The notes under the pieces are model-generated. The model did no database searches and was not told the DNA's origin. It saw only the letters and a program-made list of their open reading frames with translations. From Salegentibacter lacus (lineage in GTDB: Bacteria > Bacteroidota > Bacteroidia > Flavobacteriales > Flavobacteriaceae), in the NCBI RefSeq assembly GCF_020164555.1, contig NZ_JAIQZB010000025.1:1-44850 (forward strand): a stretch of DNA of 44,850 nucleotides. The letters are read 5' to 3'. Position 1 is the first letter of the stretch. Every line of letters starts with the position of its first letter. Both the position numbers and the translations under genes were made by a program. Positions 15,075 through 23,900 of this stretch are shown here, piece by piece.

Positions 15075-16160
15075 CTAAAGTAAAGGAGGGTGCTTTTTAT
15101 AGTATTCGATTACTTCTTTAGTACGTTCGCCAAATAAGGGGCCACAACAAATCTGGCCTGTTCGAATGCCCGGAACCCTTGTGTTTACTTCAATTACAAC
15201 AACTTCTCCCTTACTATTTATTGCTAAATCCCAACCTAATAATCCACACATGGGAAAATAACGAGAATGATTATCTAAGACCATATTTATACATTTCTGG
15301 TAATGGGTGATTTTTTTATTCTTGAAAGGCACACCATTTTCTGACTTTTCGAATTTCAATAAATTTTTATTAAAAGCTTTATGGTCTAAGCTTCCATCTT
15401 TGCTAATCTTTACTCTTAAACTTCCTGCAGAATTGTCAGCTATGTTCCCTGGACTTCCTACCATTAGTAAAACAAAAAGTATGGTTGTTTTTCCGTTTAA
15501 AAACAATGAGGTAACCCTTAAAGTATTAACGGAAGATTCATTAAAAATTCTTGTGTCCTCATGTTGAACAATTACTTCTTGAATAATATAATTTTTGGAA
15601 TAACTATCTAGGATTTTTATAATTTCATTTGATGAATATTCCTCTATGTTAATCGATTTCACACCCCGGCCTCCAAATGAACCACTAATAGGTTTTATAA
15701 AGATTTTATCTTCTTTTAAAATTTTTTGGAGAACTTGGTGTTTGGAAATGGGTAGAAACTCATTATTAAAAGAATTTCCTTCAACATTTTTAATTATCGT
15801 TCGTGGCCTTTTTAGCCCTTTTAAAATTAAGTCAAAGAATGCTTTATTTTCATAAAATGCAGAATATGAAGTTGGATTAAGACTTTTAATAATTAAAGGA
15901 TAATATAAACTACTAGGTAGAAACTGTGGATCAAATCCAGAGATTTTTTTGAATATACGAAACTCATTGGTTAAAGAAGCTGTCAAACCAGCCGGACCCC
16001 AAATGCTAAAAATCTGTTTAAGTTCATCCCCTGTTAATTGTGGAGTATCAAATAAATTCATCAAGGTGTTTTCTTCCCTGAAGAGCCATTCCCGGTTTTT
16101 TTTTAATTTCTTCTGAAGAAGAACTTTCTTTTTGATTTTCCTGATATATTTCAAAGACAT
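15075..16160 (-). CDS. Sugar-transfer-associated ATP-grasp protein
   Basis: This protein belongs to the ATP-grasp fold, in the group found in polysaccharide loci (ATPgrasp_ST) whose chemistry is not established. FIKPISGSFGGRGV (154-167) is the nucleotide-binding lysine and glycine-rich loop; VVIEVNTRVPG (from 321) holds Glu324 and Asn326, which bind Mg-ATP. Fold members ligate a carboxylate to an amine or thiol through an acyl phosphate, so a glycan acylation or amino-acid addition is possible. A GTG lies directly before the ATG; I chose the ATG, giving 361 residues. It is alone on the minus strand, divergent from the next gene. Confidence 0.78.
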   Translation of the reverse strand: MSLKYIRKIKKKVLLQKKLKKNREWLFREENTLMNLFDTPQLTGDELKQIFSIWGPAGLTASLTNEFRIFKKISGFDPQFLPSSLYYPLIIKSLNPTSYSAFYENKAFFDLILKGLKRPRTIIKNVEGNSFNNEFLPISKHQVLQKILKEDKIFIKPISGSFGGRGVKSINIEEYSSNEIIKILDSYSKNYIIQEVIVQHEDTRIFNESSVNTLRVTSLFLNGKTTILFVLLMVGSPGNIADNSAGSLRVKISKDGSLDHKAFNKNLLKFEKSENGVPFKNKKITHYQKCINMVLDNHSRYFPMCGLLGWDLAINSKGEVVVIEVNTRVPGIRTGQICCGPLFGERTKEVIEYYKKHPPLL

Positions 16161-16163
16161 CAC

Positions 16164-16465
16164 AATTCTCTTTTTACTTTTTTTATATAAATATATAAAT
16201 ATCGTACTAATAGTATTTAAAAGAAGTAAATCCTATATATTTTTACAGCAGGATTAGAAATCCTGAATTTAGATTTTAGTTGTTGTAAATCTTGAGAGGA
16301 TAAGAAACAATCCAAATTTTTTTGGATAAGGATAATAAGTAAATTGCTCTTTTTATCCATTGTACCAATGAAAAGAAACTGCTATAGGTCCATTTTTTAG
16401 GTCTTTACCTTCGATCGCTTCAAAGCTTTAACATTAAGCAATAAAAAATATAAGGGAATATATTT
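16164..16465. other. Divergent intergenic region
   Basis: About 300 very A+T-rich bases between the ATP-grasp gene and the first gene of the long plus-strand cluster. Promoters for both are expected. The plus strand has TACCTTCG (16406-16413), one base off the TAnnTTTG box, 52 bases before the next ATG, but no good -33 element. AAGGGAA (about 16451) may be the ribosome site. No repeat family seen elsewhere is present. Confidence 0.4.
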
Positions 16466-17440
16466 ATGGAAAAAATTGATTTGCTGAATATACCCAATTA
16501 CTTTAGTAGTTATTATTTGTATGGTTTAAACGAAGTTGCCAAAGTCAGGTATTGTCCAAATACCGAATTCCGTAAATGGAATGGTACGCCTTTATTAATT
16601 TTGAGAGTTGATAAAAAAATCATCATAATAGATAACCGAGATCCTAATGGAGTTCAAAAGGATCTTTATTCAGTAGCTACATCTTATTTTGCAACTAACA
16701 AACTTAAAGATAATCCCAATTATAATTTACTCAAACTTAAAGCTCTTTTTCCTCATTATCCTATTAATTTTAGTTTAGGCTATTTAAAGATTTTTAGAAA
16801 ACATTTATTTAAAGAATTAGGCAAGGAGAAGGTGATGAAAGATTTTTATGCCCAGGTTAAAAGACCTAACTACCAAAACTACTCAGTAAATCCTGAAAAT
16901 TTTAGTAACTATATTTTTTTTTCAGGATCCATTTGGAAAAAGGAAGAAGTTGCAAACAAACAGCGAGCAGTTTTTATTAAGGCTTGTAAGGAAAATGAGC
17001 AGATTGATTTTGAAGGTGGACTTATTCCCAGAACAGATGGGGATAACCGAAATCTGGAAGATGTGTTGGGACCAAAACGTTATACTTCAAAGAATTTTCA
17101 CAAGAAAAGTTCCAGTTCGCTCATAAATTTTAATAACCCTGCAGTTTTGGGAGCTATCAGTTGGAGGGTAGGTGAATTTTTTAATCTTTCGTCTTTTGTA
17201 CTTTCTTTGCCTTTTATGGTTGATTTGCCGGTTTATCCTTTGCATGGTAAGGAAATTCACATGATTAAATCAGTTGACGAAATAGAAGATTTTTTAAATT
17301 ACCTATTAAAGAATCCCCACTATCACCGGCAAATTAAAATAGGCGGCAAAAATTTTTTTAATAAATTTTGTGATCCGAAAATACAAGCATTAAGAATTCT
17401 TAAATACCCTAAGTATGAAGCGGATAGTAGAGAAATTTAA
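16466..17440 (+). CDS. GT-B-like putative glycosyltransferase, paralogue of 39075-40091
   Basis: This is a 324-residue cytoplasmic protein with no membrane segment. It aligns by eye along much of its length with the product at 39075-40091. Shared stations include IIIIDNRD/IIFFDMAD, IFFSGSIW/ILFRSRLW, FEGGLIPR/FKGGIQKD, and AVLGAISWRVGEF/GLEGSISWKFGEY. The last region looks like the nucleotide-sugar side of a GT-B enzyme, but the EX7E motif of GT4 is not clear. The start ATG has AAGGGAA upstream. It opens the long plus-strand gene run, just before wzm. Role as a glycosyltransferase is likely from fold and context; specificity is unknown. Confidence 0.6.
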   Translation: MEKIDLLNIPNYFSSYYLYGLNEVAKVRYCPNTEFRKWNGTPLLILRVDKKIIIIDNRDPNGVQKDLYSVATSYFATNKLKDNPNYNLLKLKALFPHYPINFSLGYLKIFRKHLFKELGKEKVMKDFYAQVKRPNYQNYSVNPENFSNYIFFSGSIWKKEEVANKQRAVFIKACKENEQIDFEGGLIPRTDGDNRNLEDVLGPKRYTSKNFHKKSSSSLINFNNPAVLGAISWRVGEFFNLSSFVLSLPFMVDLPVYPLHGKEIHMIKSVDEIEDFLNYLLKNPHYHRQIKIGGKNFFNKFCDPKIQALRILKYPKYEADSREI

Positions 17441-17564
17441 GTTCAGATTTTGAAGTTGTCATCAGTCACTTAAAATAAAATGATAGAAAAAAGGCAGGTA
17501 GGGGTAATATGCTTACTTTTCAATCCAGATAAAACTATGGTAAATTATATCAAGATATTCTTTT

Positions 17565-18422
17565 ATGAATAGCGAAAAGGAATGGCTTTACGAAATAAGC
17601 CCTAAACGAAAATTTATAGATCTTAACTTTAAAGAGATCTGGGATTATCGTGATTTACTTATCCTTTTTGTAAAACGGGATATAGTCACTGTTTATAAAC
17701 AAACGATTCTTGGTCCACTTTGGTATTTTATTCAACCGCTTTTTACGTCGGTGATCTTTACCCTGGTTTTTAATAATATTGCCAATATCCCTACCGGGAA
17801 TGTACCTCCATTTTTGTTTAACCTGGCAGGGATCACGGCCTGGAATTACTTTAATCAAAGCCTCACCAAAACTTCAAATACTTTCACCGCAAATGCCGGT
17901 ATCTTTGGTAAAGTATATTTCCCCCGGGCAATTATGCCATTAAAAACTGTAATTTCAGGTCTTTTTAAATTTGGAATACAATTAAGCATCCTGATTGTAT
18001 TTTATTTTTATTTCCTACTCCAGGGTTATGACCTGCAACCTAATACTAACCTACTATTGTTTCCTGTATATGTTTTGATGATGGCACTTTTAGGTTTGGG
18101 AGCAGGAATGACCATTTCAGCTTTTACTACTAAATACAGAGATCTTACGGTTATGGTTGGATTTGCGACTTCATTGCTGATGTATATTTCTGCTGTCCCT
18201 TATCCTTTAAGTGAAGTTTCAGAGAAAATCCCCTCCCTGGCCTGGCTGGTAAATTATAATCCCCTGGCGCAAATTATCGAAGGTTTTAGATATATGATTC
18301 TGGATACCGGGATTTTTAACTGGAGTGGTTTTTTCTATACTCTGGCATTTTCAATAATACTTTTTTTAGTTGGACTTATTGTTTTTAATCGGACCGAAAA
18401 GAATTTTATTGATACGGTTTAA
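17565..18422 (+). CDS. wzm: ABC-2 type polysaccharide/O-antigen export permease
   Basis: Wzm forms the membrane channel that carries completed lipid-linked polysaccharide across the inner membrane, powered by Wzt. The 285-residue protein begins with a cytoplasmic amphipathic stretch including WDYRDLLILFVKRDI, then GPLWYFIQPLFTSVIFTLVF, and has about six membrane segments. NAGIFGKVYFPRAIMPL is the conserved loop that contacts the ATPase, and LVNYNPLAQIIEGFRYMIL near the end is a family mark. wzt follows 214 bases later, a larger gap than usual for this pair. The exporter implies synthesis of the whole chain in the cytoplasm. Confidence 0.95.
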   Translation: MNSEKEWLYEISPKRKFIDLNFKEIWDYRDLLILFVKRDIVTVYKQTILGPLWYFIQPLFTSVIFTLVFNNIANIPTGNVPPFLFNLAGITAWNYFNQSLTKTSNTFTANAGIFGKVYFPRAIMPLKTVISGLFKFGIQLSILIVFYFYFLLQGYDLQPNTNLLLFPVYVLMMALLGLGAGMTISAFTTKYRDLTVMVGFATSLLMYISAVPYPLSEVSEKIPSLAWLVNYNPLAQIIEGFRYMILDTGIFNWSGFFYTLAFSIILFLVGLIVFNRTEKNFIDTV

Positions 18423-18636
18423 AATAATAGTCATTAGTCGCAAGTCTTTTGTCGGTAGATCTGAGGTAACTCGAGCGTTTAATCTTAATTTGTTGGTTAA
18501 AAGCTAATAAAGACTTGCTCAATCAAAATGTAACTGACTTAGAATAGAAATCAGGGAAAAACCCATATAATTTTATTACTTTACCCTCTGAAAACATAAG
18601 AGAGCGAACTGTCTACTGTAATACTGCCTACCGAAG

Positions 18637-19923
18637 ATGAGTATAATCCTAAAAGCCCAAAATATTTCCAAACAATACCGACTTGGCAAAGTGGGTACAG
18701 GAACTTTGGGGGATGACTTGAAGCGCTTCTGGTATAGCATACAGGGAAAAGAAGATCCTTTTTTAAAAGTTGGCGCTGTTAATAATCGTAATTCTATTGC
18801 AAATGAAGATTATGTTTGGGCCTTGCGGGATATTAATTTTGAAGTGAAACAAGGTGAGGTTTTAGGTATTATTGGAAAAAACGGTGCCGGAAAATCTACC
18901 CTCTTAAAACTTTTATCTCGTGTAACATCACCTACAACTGGAAGTATAAAAACCAAAGGGCGAATTGCCAGTTTACTGGAAATTGGTACAGGTTTTCATC
19001 CCGAACTCACCGGAAGGGAGAATATTTTTATGAATGGAGCGGTGTTGGGAATGAAAAGATCCGAAATTAAAAGCAAAATAAATGAAATCATAGCATTTTC
19101 AGGTTGTGAAAAGTATATTGACACACCCGTGAAACGATACAGCAGCGGAATGCGGGTTCGCCTGGGGTTTGCTGTAGCGGCCCACCTTGAACCCGAAATC
19201 CTGGTGGTAGATGAGGTTTTAGCCGTTGGCGATGCTGAATTTCAAAAAAAGGCTATTGGGAAAATGCAAGACCTATCGACCGGAGAAGGACGTACTGTGC
19301 TATTTGTAAGTCATAATATGGCGAGTGTGCAAAGTTTGTGTACCAGAGGGATAGTTTTGGAAAATGGAATGTCTGTTTTTGAAGGTGATATCGATAATAC
19401 AATAAATTTTTATCTTTCAAATGATAAGCAAATAATTCCCAAAGACCTTAGTTTAATTGAAAACCGAAGCGGCAATGGAATTGTTAAATTCGATAGTTTC
19501 CATATTGAACATTCGAATGGAGAGATAGTAGAAAATGTTTTAAGCGGCGATACAGTTGTGTTTTCATTCGAAATTGATGTAAAGAATTTAACCAATAAAT
19601 CTCAGGTAGATTTAGGTTTTTCGATACATACCCCGCAGGATGAGTTGATATCTGTATTGTATAATTCTTATCAGAATGTATCACTACCAGTTAATTCAAA
19701 TGGAAAACACAAAGTTCAATGTGCAATTTCCAATTTGGGATTGAATGAAGGCGAATATATTGTAAAGGGTAGAATTGAATGTGATAAAATGGAATCTGAC
19801 TGGCCAAAAGTTCCTATCGGTAAATTTAACGTGGTTAAGGGAGATTTTTATGGGACTGGAAACCTTGGTTTTAATGGTAAATCCAAATTTTTAATTCAAG
19901 GAAAATGGGATTTAAAAAACTGA
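18637..19923 (+). CDS. wzt: ABC transporter ATPase with glycan-binding C-terminal domain
   Basis: Wzt drives Wzm. GKNGAGKST (80-88) is Walker A, YSSGM (168-172) the ABC signature, LVVDE (189-193) Walker B and His226 the switch histidine. The ATPase domain ends near residue 260 and is followed by about 165 residues rich in beta strands, matching the Wzt C-terminal domain. In known O-antigen systems this domain recognises a chemical cap (such as methyl or phosphate) at the non-reducing end of the chain before export. The last 19 bases overlap the start of an FkbM methyltransferase gene, so translation is probably coupled. Length of 428 residues fits cap-dependent Wzt proteins. Confidence 0.95.
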   Translation: MSIILKAQNISKQYRLGKVGTGTLGDDLKRFWYSIQGKEDPFLKVGAVNNRNSIANEDYVWALRDINFEVKQGEVLGIIGKNGAGKSTLLKLLSRVTSPTTGSIKTKGRIASLLEIGTGFHPELTGRENIFMNGAVLGMKRSEIKSKINEIIAFSGCEKYIDTPVKRYSSGMRVRLGFAVAAHLEPEILVVDEVLAVGDAEFQKKAIGKMQDLSTGEGRTVLFVSHNMASVQSLCTRGIVLENGMSVFEGDIDNTINFYLSNDKQIIPKDLSLIENRSGNGIVKFDSFHIEHSNGEIVENVLSGDTVVFSFEIDVKNLTNKSQVDLGFSIHTPQDELISVLYNSYQNVSLPVNSNGKHKVQCAISNLGLNEGEYIVKGRIECDKMESDWPKVPIGKFNVVKGDFYGTGNLGFNGKSKFLIQGKWDLKN

Positions 19924-20648
19924 AAACACTTATTTTAAAAAACACTCCTAGAAAATTAGTGAATATTTATCAGGAGCCTATTAAAAAAGAGAATGAAAAA
20001 TTGGATCCATTTTCTACTCTTTCTTACTCACAGGAAGGTGAAGATTTGATCCTAAAAAGGATATTTGAAGGTCAAAAAACTGGATTTTATGTAGATGTTG
20101 GCGCACATCATCCAAAACGTTTTTCTAACACATATCTGTTTTATAAAATAGGATGGAGAGGCATTAATATAGATGCAATGCCGGGGAGTATGGCGATTTT
20201 TAAAGAAATTCGACCTAATGATATTAATCTTGAAATAGGAGTTTCAAAAGAGCAGGAGGAAAAGATTTACTATATGTTTAACCAGCAAGCTATTAATACT
20301 TTTTCAGAAATTGAAGCAAAAAAAAAGCTGAATATAGAAAAGTTTAAAGTCGTTGAGACTAGAAAGATAAACACCTTACCCTTAAGGATGATTTTAAAAC
20401 AGTACCTTCCCAAACATACCAAGATTGACTTTATAACTATAGATGTTGAAGGGCTTGACTTTGAAGTTATACAATCTAATGATTGGGAAAATTATAGGCC
20501 TAAAATTGTATTGGTTGAAGACCTAAACAATTTCCACTTAACGAAGTTAAACCACAATAGGGTTTTTAAAGAGTTAAATAAAAATGGTTATGAATTAGTT
20601 GCGAAGACATATAATACACTTTTTTTTAAAAATATTCGACAAGATTAA
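19905..20648 (+). CDS. FkbM-family methyltransferase
   Basis: FkbM-type (Methyltransf_21) enzymes use S-adenosylmethionine to methylate hydroxyls, often on sugars. GFYVDVGAHHPKRFSNT (about 59-75) is motif I in the form typical of the group, and IDFITIDVEGLDFEVI (about 173-188) holds the DVEG motif. The protein has 247 residues with a short basic N-terminus. Its ATG lies inside the end of wzt (19-base overlap), and it precedes the sulfotransferase gene by 2 bases. The position right after a Wzt with a sensor domain makes it a candidate for the enzyme that makes the export cap. This is inference from context. Confidence 0.85.
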   Translation: MGFKKLKTLILKNTPRKLVNIYQEPIKKENEKLDPFSTLSYSQEGEDLILKRIFEGQKTGFYVDVGAHHPKRFSNTYLFYKIGWRGINIDAMPGSMAIFKEIRPNDINLEIGVSKEQEEKIYYMFNQQAINTFSEIEAKKKLNIEKFKVVETRKINTLPLRMILKQYLPKHTKIDFITIDVEGLDFEVIQSNDWENYRPKIVLVEDLNNFHLTKLNHNRVFKELNKNGYELVAKTYNTLFFKNIRQD

Positions 20649-20650
20649 TT

Positions 20651-21289
20651 ATGGTTATTTCACATAGTAAAAAGTTTATTTTTATTCATAATTATAAAGT
20701 TGCTGGTACAAGTATTCAGCATGCCTTGGATTGTTTTAATAACAATAATAGTATTGATGTGAACTTTTATAAAAGGTTAAAAACTTTTTTAGGAATCCCC
20801 CCATCTTTTTATTCTAAAACTTTTCCGGGTCATATCAAAGCAAATGAATTGCGCACTCGAATTCCCTCTAAAATATTTAATAGTTATTATAAATTTGGTT
20901 TTGTGAGGAATCCCTGGGATTGGCAAGTATCATTATATACATTTATGCTAATGGAAAAAAACCATCATCAACATGAATTGATAAAATCCTTTAAAAACTT
21001 TGATGAATATATTGATTGGCGTGTACATAATGATTTAAGATTGCAGAAATCATTCTTTTATTCCGATGATGAATTTCTTATGGATTTTGTTGGAAAATTC
21101 GAAAGTTTGAACGCAGACTTTCAAAAGATTTGTGACCATTTGTCAATAAAATCTGACTTGCCGTACTTGAACAGTAGTAGAAAAGAGAAAGAATTCTTAC
21201 ATTTCTATAGCAAAGCATCTCTTGAAATGATCGATCAAGCTTTTAGGGAGGATATAAGTTTGTTTGGTTATTCCAAACCTAAGTTATAA
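20651..21289 (+). CDS. Sulfotransferase-family protein
   Basis: Sulfotransferases of the carbohydrate type move sulfate from PAPS to a sugar hydroxyl. HNYKVAGTS (13-21) corresponds to the 5'-phosphosulfate loop, normally KxAGTS, and FVRNPWDWQVSLY (84-96) to the 3'-phosphate motif RxPxxRxxS, in the form seen in Sulfotransfer_2 members. At 212 residues it is compact and has no signal or membrane segment, so it should act in the cytoplasm. It begins 2 bases after the FkbM gene. It could add a charged group or a cap to the glycan. Genes for PAPS supply are not in the window. Confidence 0.82.
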   Translation: MVISHSKKFIFIHNYKVAGTSIQHALDCFNNNNSIDVNFYKRLKTFLGIPPSFYSKTFPGHIKANELRTRIPSKIFNSYYKFGFVRNPWDWQVSLYTFMLMEKNHHQHELIKSFKNFDEYIDWRVHNDLRLQKSFFYSDDEFLMDFVGKFESLNADFQKICDHLSIKSDLPYLNSSRKEKEFLHFYSKASLEMIDQAFREDISLFGYSKPKL

Positions 21290-21309
21290 CAAAATGAAAA
21301 CTCCTTAGC

Positions 21310-23043
21310 TTGTTAGCTACTTTGAAAAATATCGAAACTTTGGCCCCAATAATATTGTTCGTTTATAACCGACCCTGGCATACAGAACAAACGCTGGAGG
21401 CATTAATGAAAAACGAGCTTGCCGATCAAAGCATTTTATATATTTATAGCGACGGTATAAAAAAAAATGCACCAAAGGAAGATTTAAAAAAAATCAAAGA
21501 AGTTAGAACTTTAATTCGTAAAAAGAATTGGTGTAAAGAGGTTGTAATTATCGAAAGAGATGAAAATCTTGGTTTAGCGAATTCTGTTATTAAAGGTGTA
21601 ACTGAAATTATTAAAAAACACGAGAAAGCTATTGTGCTGGAAGATGATATTGTGACAGGAAAGAATTTTCTTCAATTTATGAATGATGGATTGAGGGTGT
21701 ATGAATTTGAAAAACAGGTCTATGGAGTTTCAGGATATTGTTTTCCAAGTTCTAAGGAAATTCAGGGTGCAACTTATTTCTTACCCATTATGAGTTCTTG
21801 GGGATACGGTACATGGCTGGATAGATGGAATCAAATAAATTTTGCTGGTGAAGAACTTTTATGCTCAGTTATATCTAAAGGCCTAGAAAAGAAACTTAAT
21901 TTTCTACGTTTCGATTTCTGGGAAATGTTAAAAGATCAAGTCTCAGGAAAGAATGATTCATGGGCAGTAAGATTCTATGTTTCAATGTATTTGAATCAAG
22001 GGTTGTTTCTTTATCCAAATACTTCCCTAATAAAAAATATAGGATTCGATGGAAGTGGGGTACACTGTAAACCAAATTCCTTTAATTCAGGAAAAGACCA
22101 AAATATCGATAATGGAATCATTACGGTGAAAAAACAAAAAGTGTATATGGATCAAAGTGTGAAAGATAAATTCGAAGAAAAAACAGAAATACCGAAAAAG
22201 CCACTCTCAAAAAGGTTCAAGAAATTGTTGAAAAAAAATATCCCTCCTGAAATTATTCAATTGATCAAACGTAAAACAACTTCTTCCATAAAATTAAAAA
22301 ATGATTTTCTAAAGATTCCACGATATACGGAAACCACAGCATTGCTTAATGGTAAGAAAATTATAGTTCCAGATAATGCTTCATTTTCATTTATGCATAA
22401 GGAAATTTTTGAGGAAGAAATTTATAAATTCATTACTCAAAATCCGGAACCATATATTATTGATGGTGGTGCAAATATAGGTCTCGCTTCTATTTATTTT
22501 AAAAAACTTTATCCTTCTTCCAGAATTGTTGCGTTCGAACCTGATCCTAAAATATTTAAAATTTTAGAAAAAAATATAAATGAGTTTAATTTCAACAAAA
22601 TTGATTTAGTCCCAAAAGGACTCTGGAACTACAAGACAAAATTAAAATTTTTGTCGGAGGGAGCAGATGCCGGTTTGATTACGGATTTGGATAAGTCAAG
22701 GTCTTCGTCTTTAGAAATAGAAACAACTTCACTCAATGACTACCTTAATCAACCTGTAGATTTTTTGAAACTGGATATTGAAGGAGCAGAAACAGTTGTT
22801 TTAAGTGATATAGAAAATAATTTAAATAAGGTTGACAGAATTTTTGTGGAATATCATTCTTTTGTTAATCAGCCCCAAACCTTAAATGAGGTCATAGAAA
22901 TTTTAAGAAAAGCTAATTTTAGGGTATATATGTCGATACCTGGTAACAGCTCGATAAGATCTCCATTTATGGGATTGATACCCTATAATAATATGGATTT
23001 CCAGTTGAATATTTTTGGCTTTAAAGAAGACCTAATTAAGTAA
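21310..23043 (+). CDS. Fusion of a GT-A glycosyltransferase and an FkbM methyltransferase
   Basis: The 577-residue protein has two parts. Residues 1 to about 300 are a GT-A domain: APIILFVYNRPWHTEQTLEAL at the start (donor strand), and AIVLEDDIVTGKNFLQFM with the LEDD metal motif like that of GnT-I/GT13 enzymes. After a lysine-rich linker (about 295-325) follows an FkbM methyltransferase, with YIIDGGANIGLASIYF (from about 382) and VDFLKLDIEGAETVVL. A transferase and a methylase in one chain suggest that the sugar it adds is methylated at once. The start is uncertain: TTG at 21310 gives this length, TTG at 21322 is possible, and the better ATG at 21294 is in another frame and reads a stop after four codons. 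Confidence 0.82.
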   Translation: MLATLKNIETLAPIILFVYNRPWHTEQTLEALMKNELADQSILYIYSDGIKKNAPKEDLKKIKEVRTLIRKKNWCKEVVIIERDENLGLANSVIKGVTEIIKKHEKAIVLEDDIVTGKNFLQFMNDGLRVYEFEKQVYGVSGYCFPSSKEIQGATYFLPIMSSWGYGTWLDRWNQINFAGEELLCSVISKGLEKKLNFLRFDFWEMLKDQVSGKNDSWAVRFYVSMYLNQGLFLYPNTSLIKNIGFDGSGVHCKPNSFNSGKDQNIDNGIITVKKQKVYMDQSVKDKFEEKTEIPKKPLSKRFKKLLKKNIPPEIIQLIKRKTTSSIKLKNDFLKIPRYTETTALLNGKKIIVPDNASFSFMHKEIFEEEIYKFITQNPEPYIIDGGANIGLASIYFKKLYPSSRIVAFEPDPKIFKILEKNINEFNFNKIDLVPKGLWNYKTKLKFLSEGADAGLITDLDKSRSSSLEIETTSLNDYLNQPVDFLKLDIEGAETVVLSDIENNLNKVDRIFVEYHSFVNQPQTLNEVIEILRKANFRVYMSIPGNSSIRSPFMGLIPYNNMDFQLNIFGFKEDLIK

Positions 23044-23051
23044 ATAGCATT

Positions 23052-23900
23052 ATGAAATTTCTGAACTTAGGCTGTGGCAATAATTATCATAAAGACTGGA
23101 TCAATATTGATTTCGCGACAAGAAGTGATGATGTGATTGAGCATAACCTTTTGAAGGGGATCCCACTGGCAGACGATTCCATAGATGTTTTATATCATTC
23201 TCATGTACTGGAGCATTTTAGTAAGAAGGATGGAGAGGAATTGATGAAAGAATGTAATAGGGTTTTAAAAGATAACGGAATCATTAGAGTAGCAGTTCCA
23301 GATCTGGAAACCATTGCAGTAGAGTATTTAAGAAATTTGAATCTCGCTCTTGAAGGCGATAAAGATGCTATTCATAATTATGAATGGATACAACTGGAAT
23401 TATTTGACCAGATGGTAAGAAATAAAAGTGGTGGTGAAATGGGTAAGTATCTGCAACAAGCTTCCATTCCAAACGAAGAATATGTATTTCAAAGAATAGG
23501 ATTGGAAGGAAAGTATATACGTGAAGATTTTTTATCAAGACAAAATAAAAAAGCACCAGTGAGGACAAATTCAGTATATAAACCTTCCAAAAAAAAGTTA
23601 TTTAAGAAATTTATTAAAAGCTCTTTATTGAAGATATTTAAGAAACTTAAATTACAAGAGCCCATTCCAGATTTAAAAATAGTTAACACAGGGAAGTTTA
23701 GATGTTCTGGAGAAATTCATCAATGGATGTATGATCGTTTTTCATTGACTGAATTATTTAAAAGATCTGGTTTTCAAGATATAAGAATATGTAATGCCTA
23801 TGAAAGCAGCATCCCGAATTGGTCAGATTATAATTTGGATGTAGTAAAGGGAGAAATAAGAAAACCAGATTCTTTGTTTGTTGAAGGCAGAAAATCATGA
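23052..23900 (+). CDS. SAM-dependent methyltransferase (type 11)
   Basis: FLNLGCGNNYH (3-13) is motif I, placed at the very N-terminus, and VLYHSHVLEHF (46-56) is the motif IV region seen in predicted glycan methyltransferases. The 282-residue protein has an insert of about 70 basic and hydrophobic residues in the middle (about 170-220), longer than the minimal family domain, which may bind the acceptor or membrane. It overlaps the next gene by 4 bases (ATGA) and starts 8 bases after the fusion gene. Acceptor unknown. Confidence 0.8.
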   Translation: MKFLNLGCGNNYHKDWINIDFATRSDDVIEHNLLKGIPLADDSIDVLYHSHVLEHFSKKDGEELMKECNRVLKDNGIIRVAVPDLETIAVEYLRNLNLALEGDKDAIHNYEWIQLELFDQMVRNKSGGEMGKYLQQASIPNEEYVFQRIGLEGKYIREDFLSRQNKKAPVRTNSVYKPSKKKLFKKFIKSSLLKIFKKLKLQEPIPDLKIVNTGKFRCSGEIHQWMYDRFSLTELFKRSGFQDIRICNAYESSIPNWSDYNLDVVKGEIRKPDSLFVEGRKS

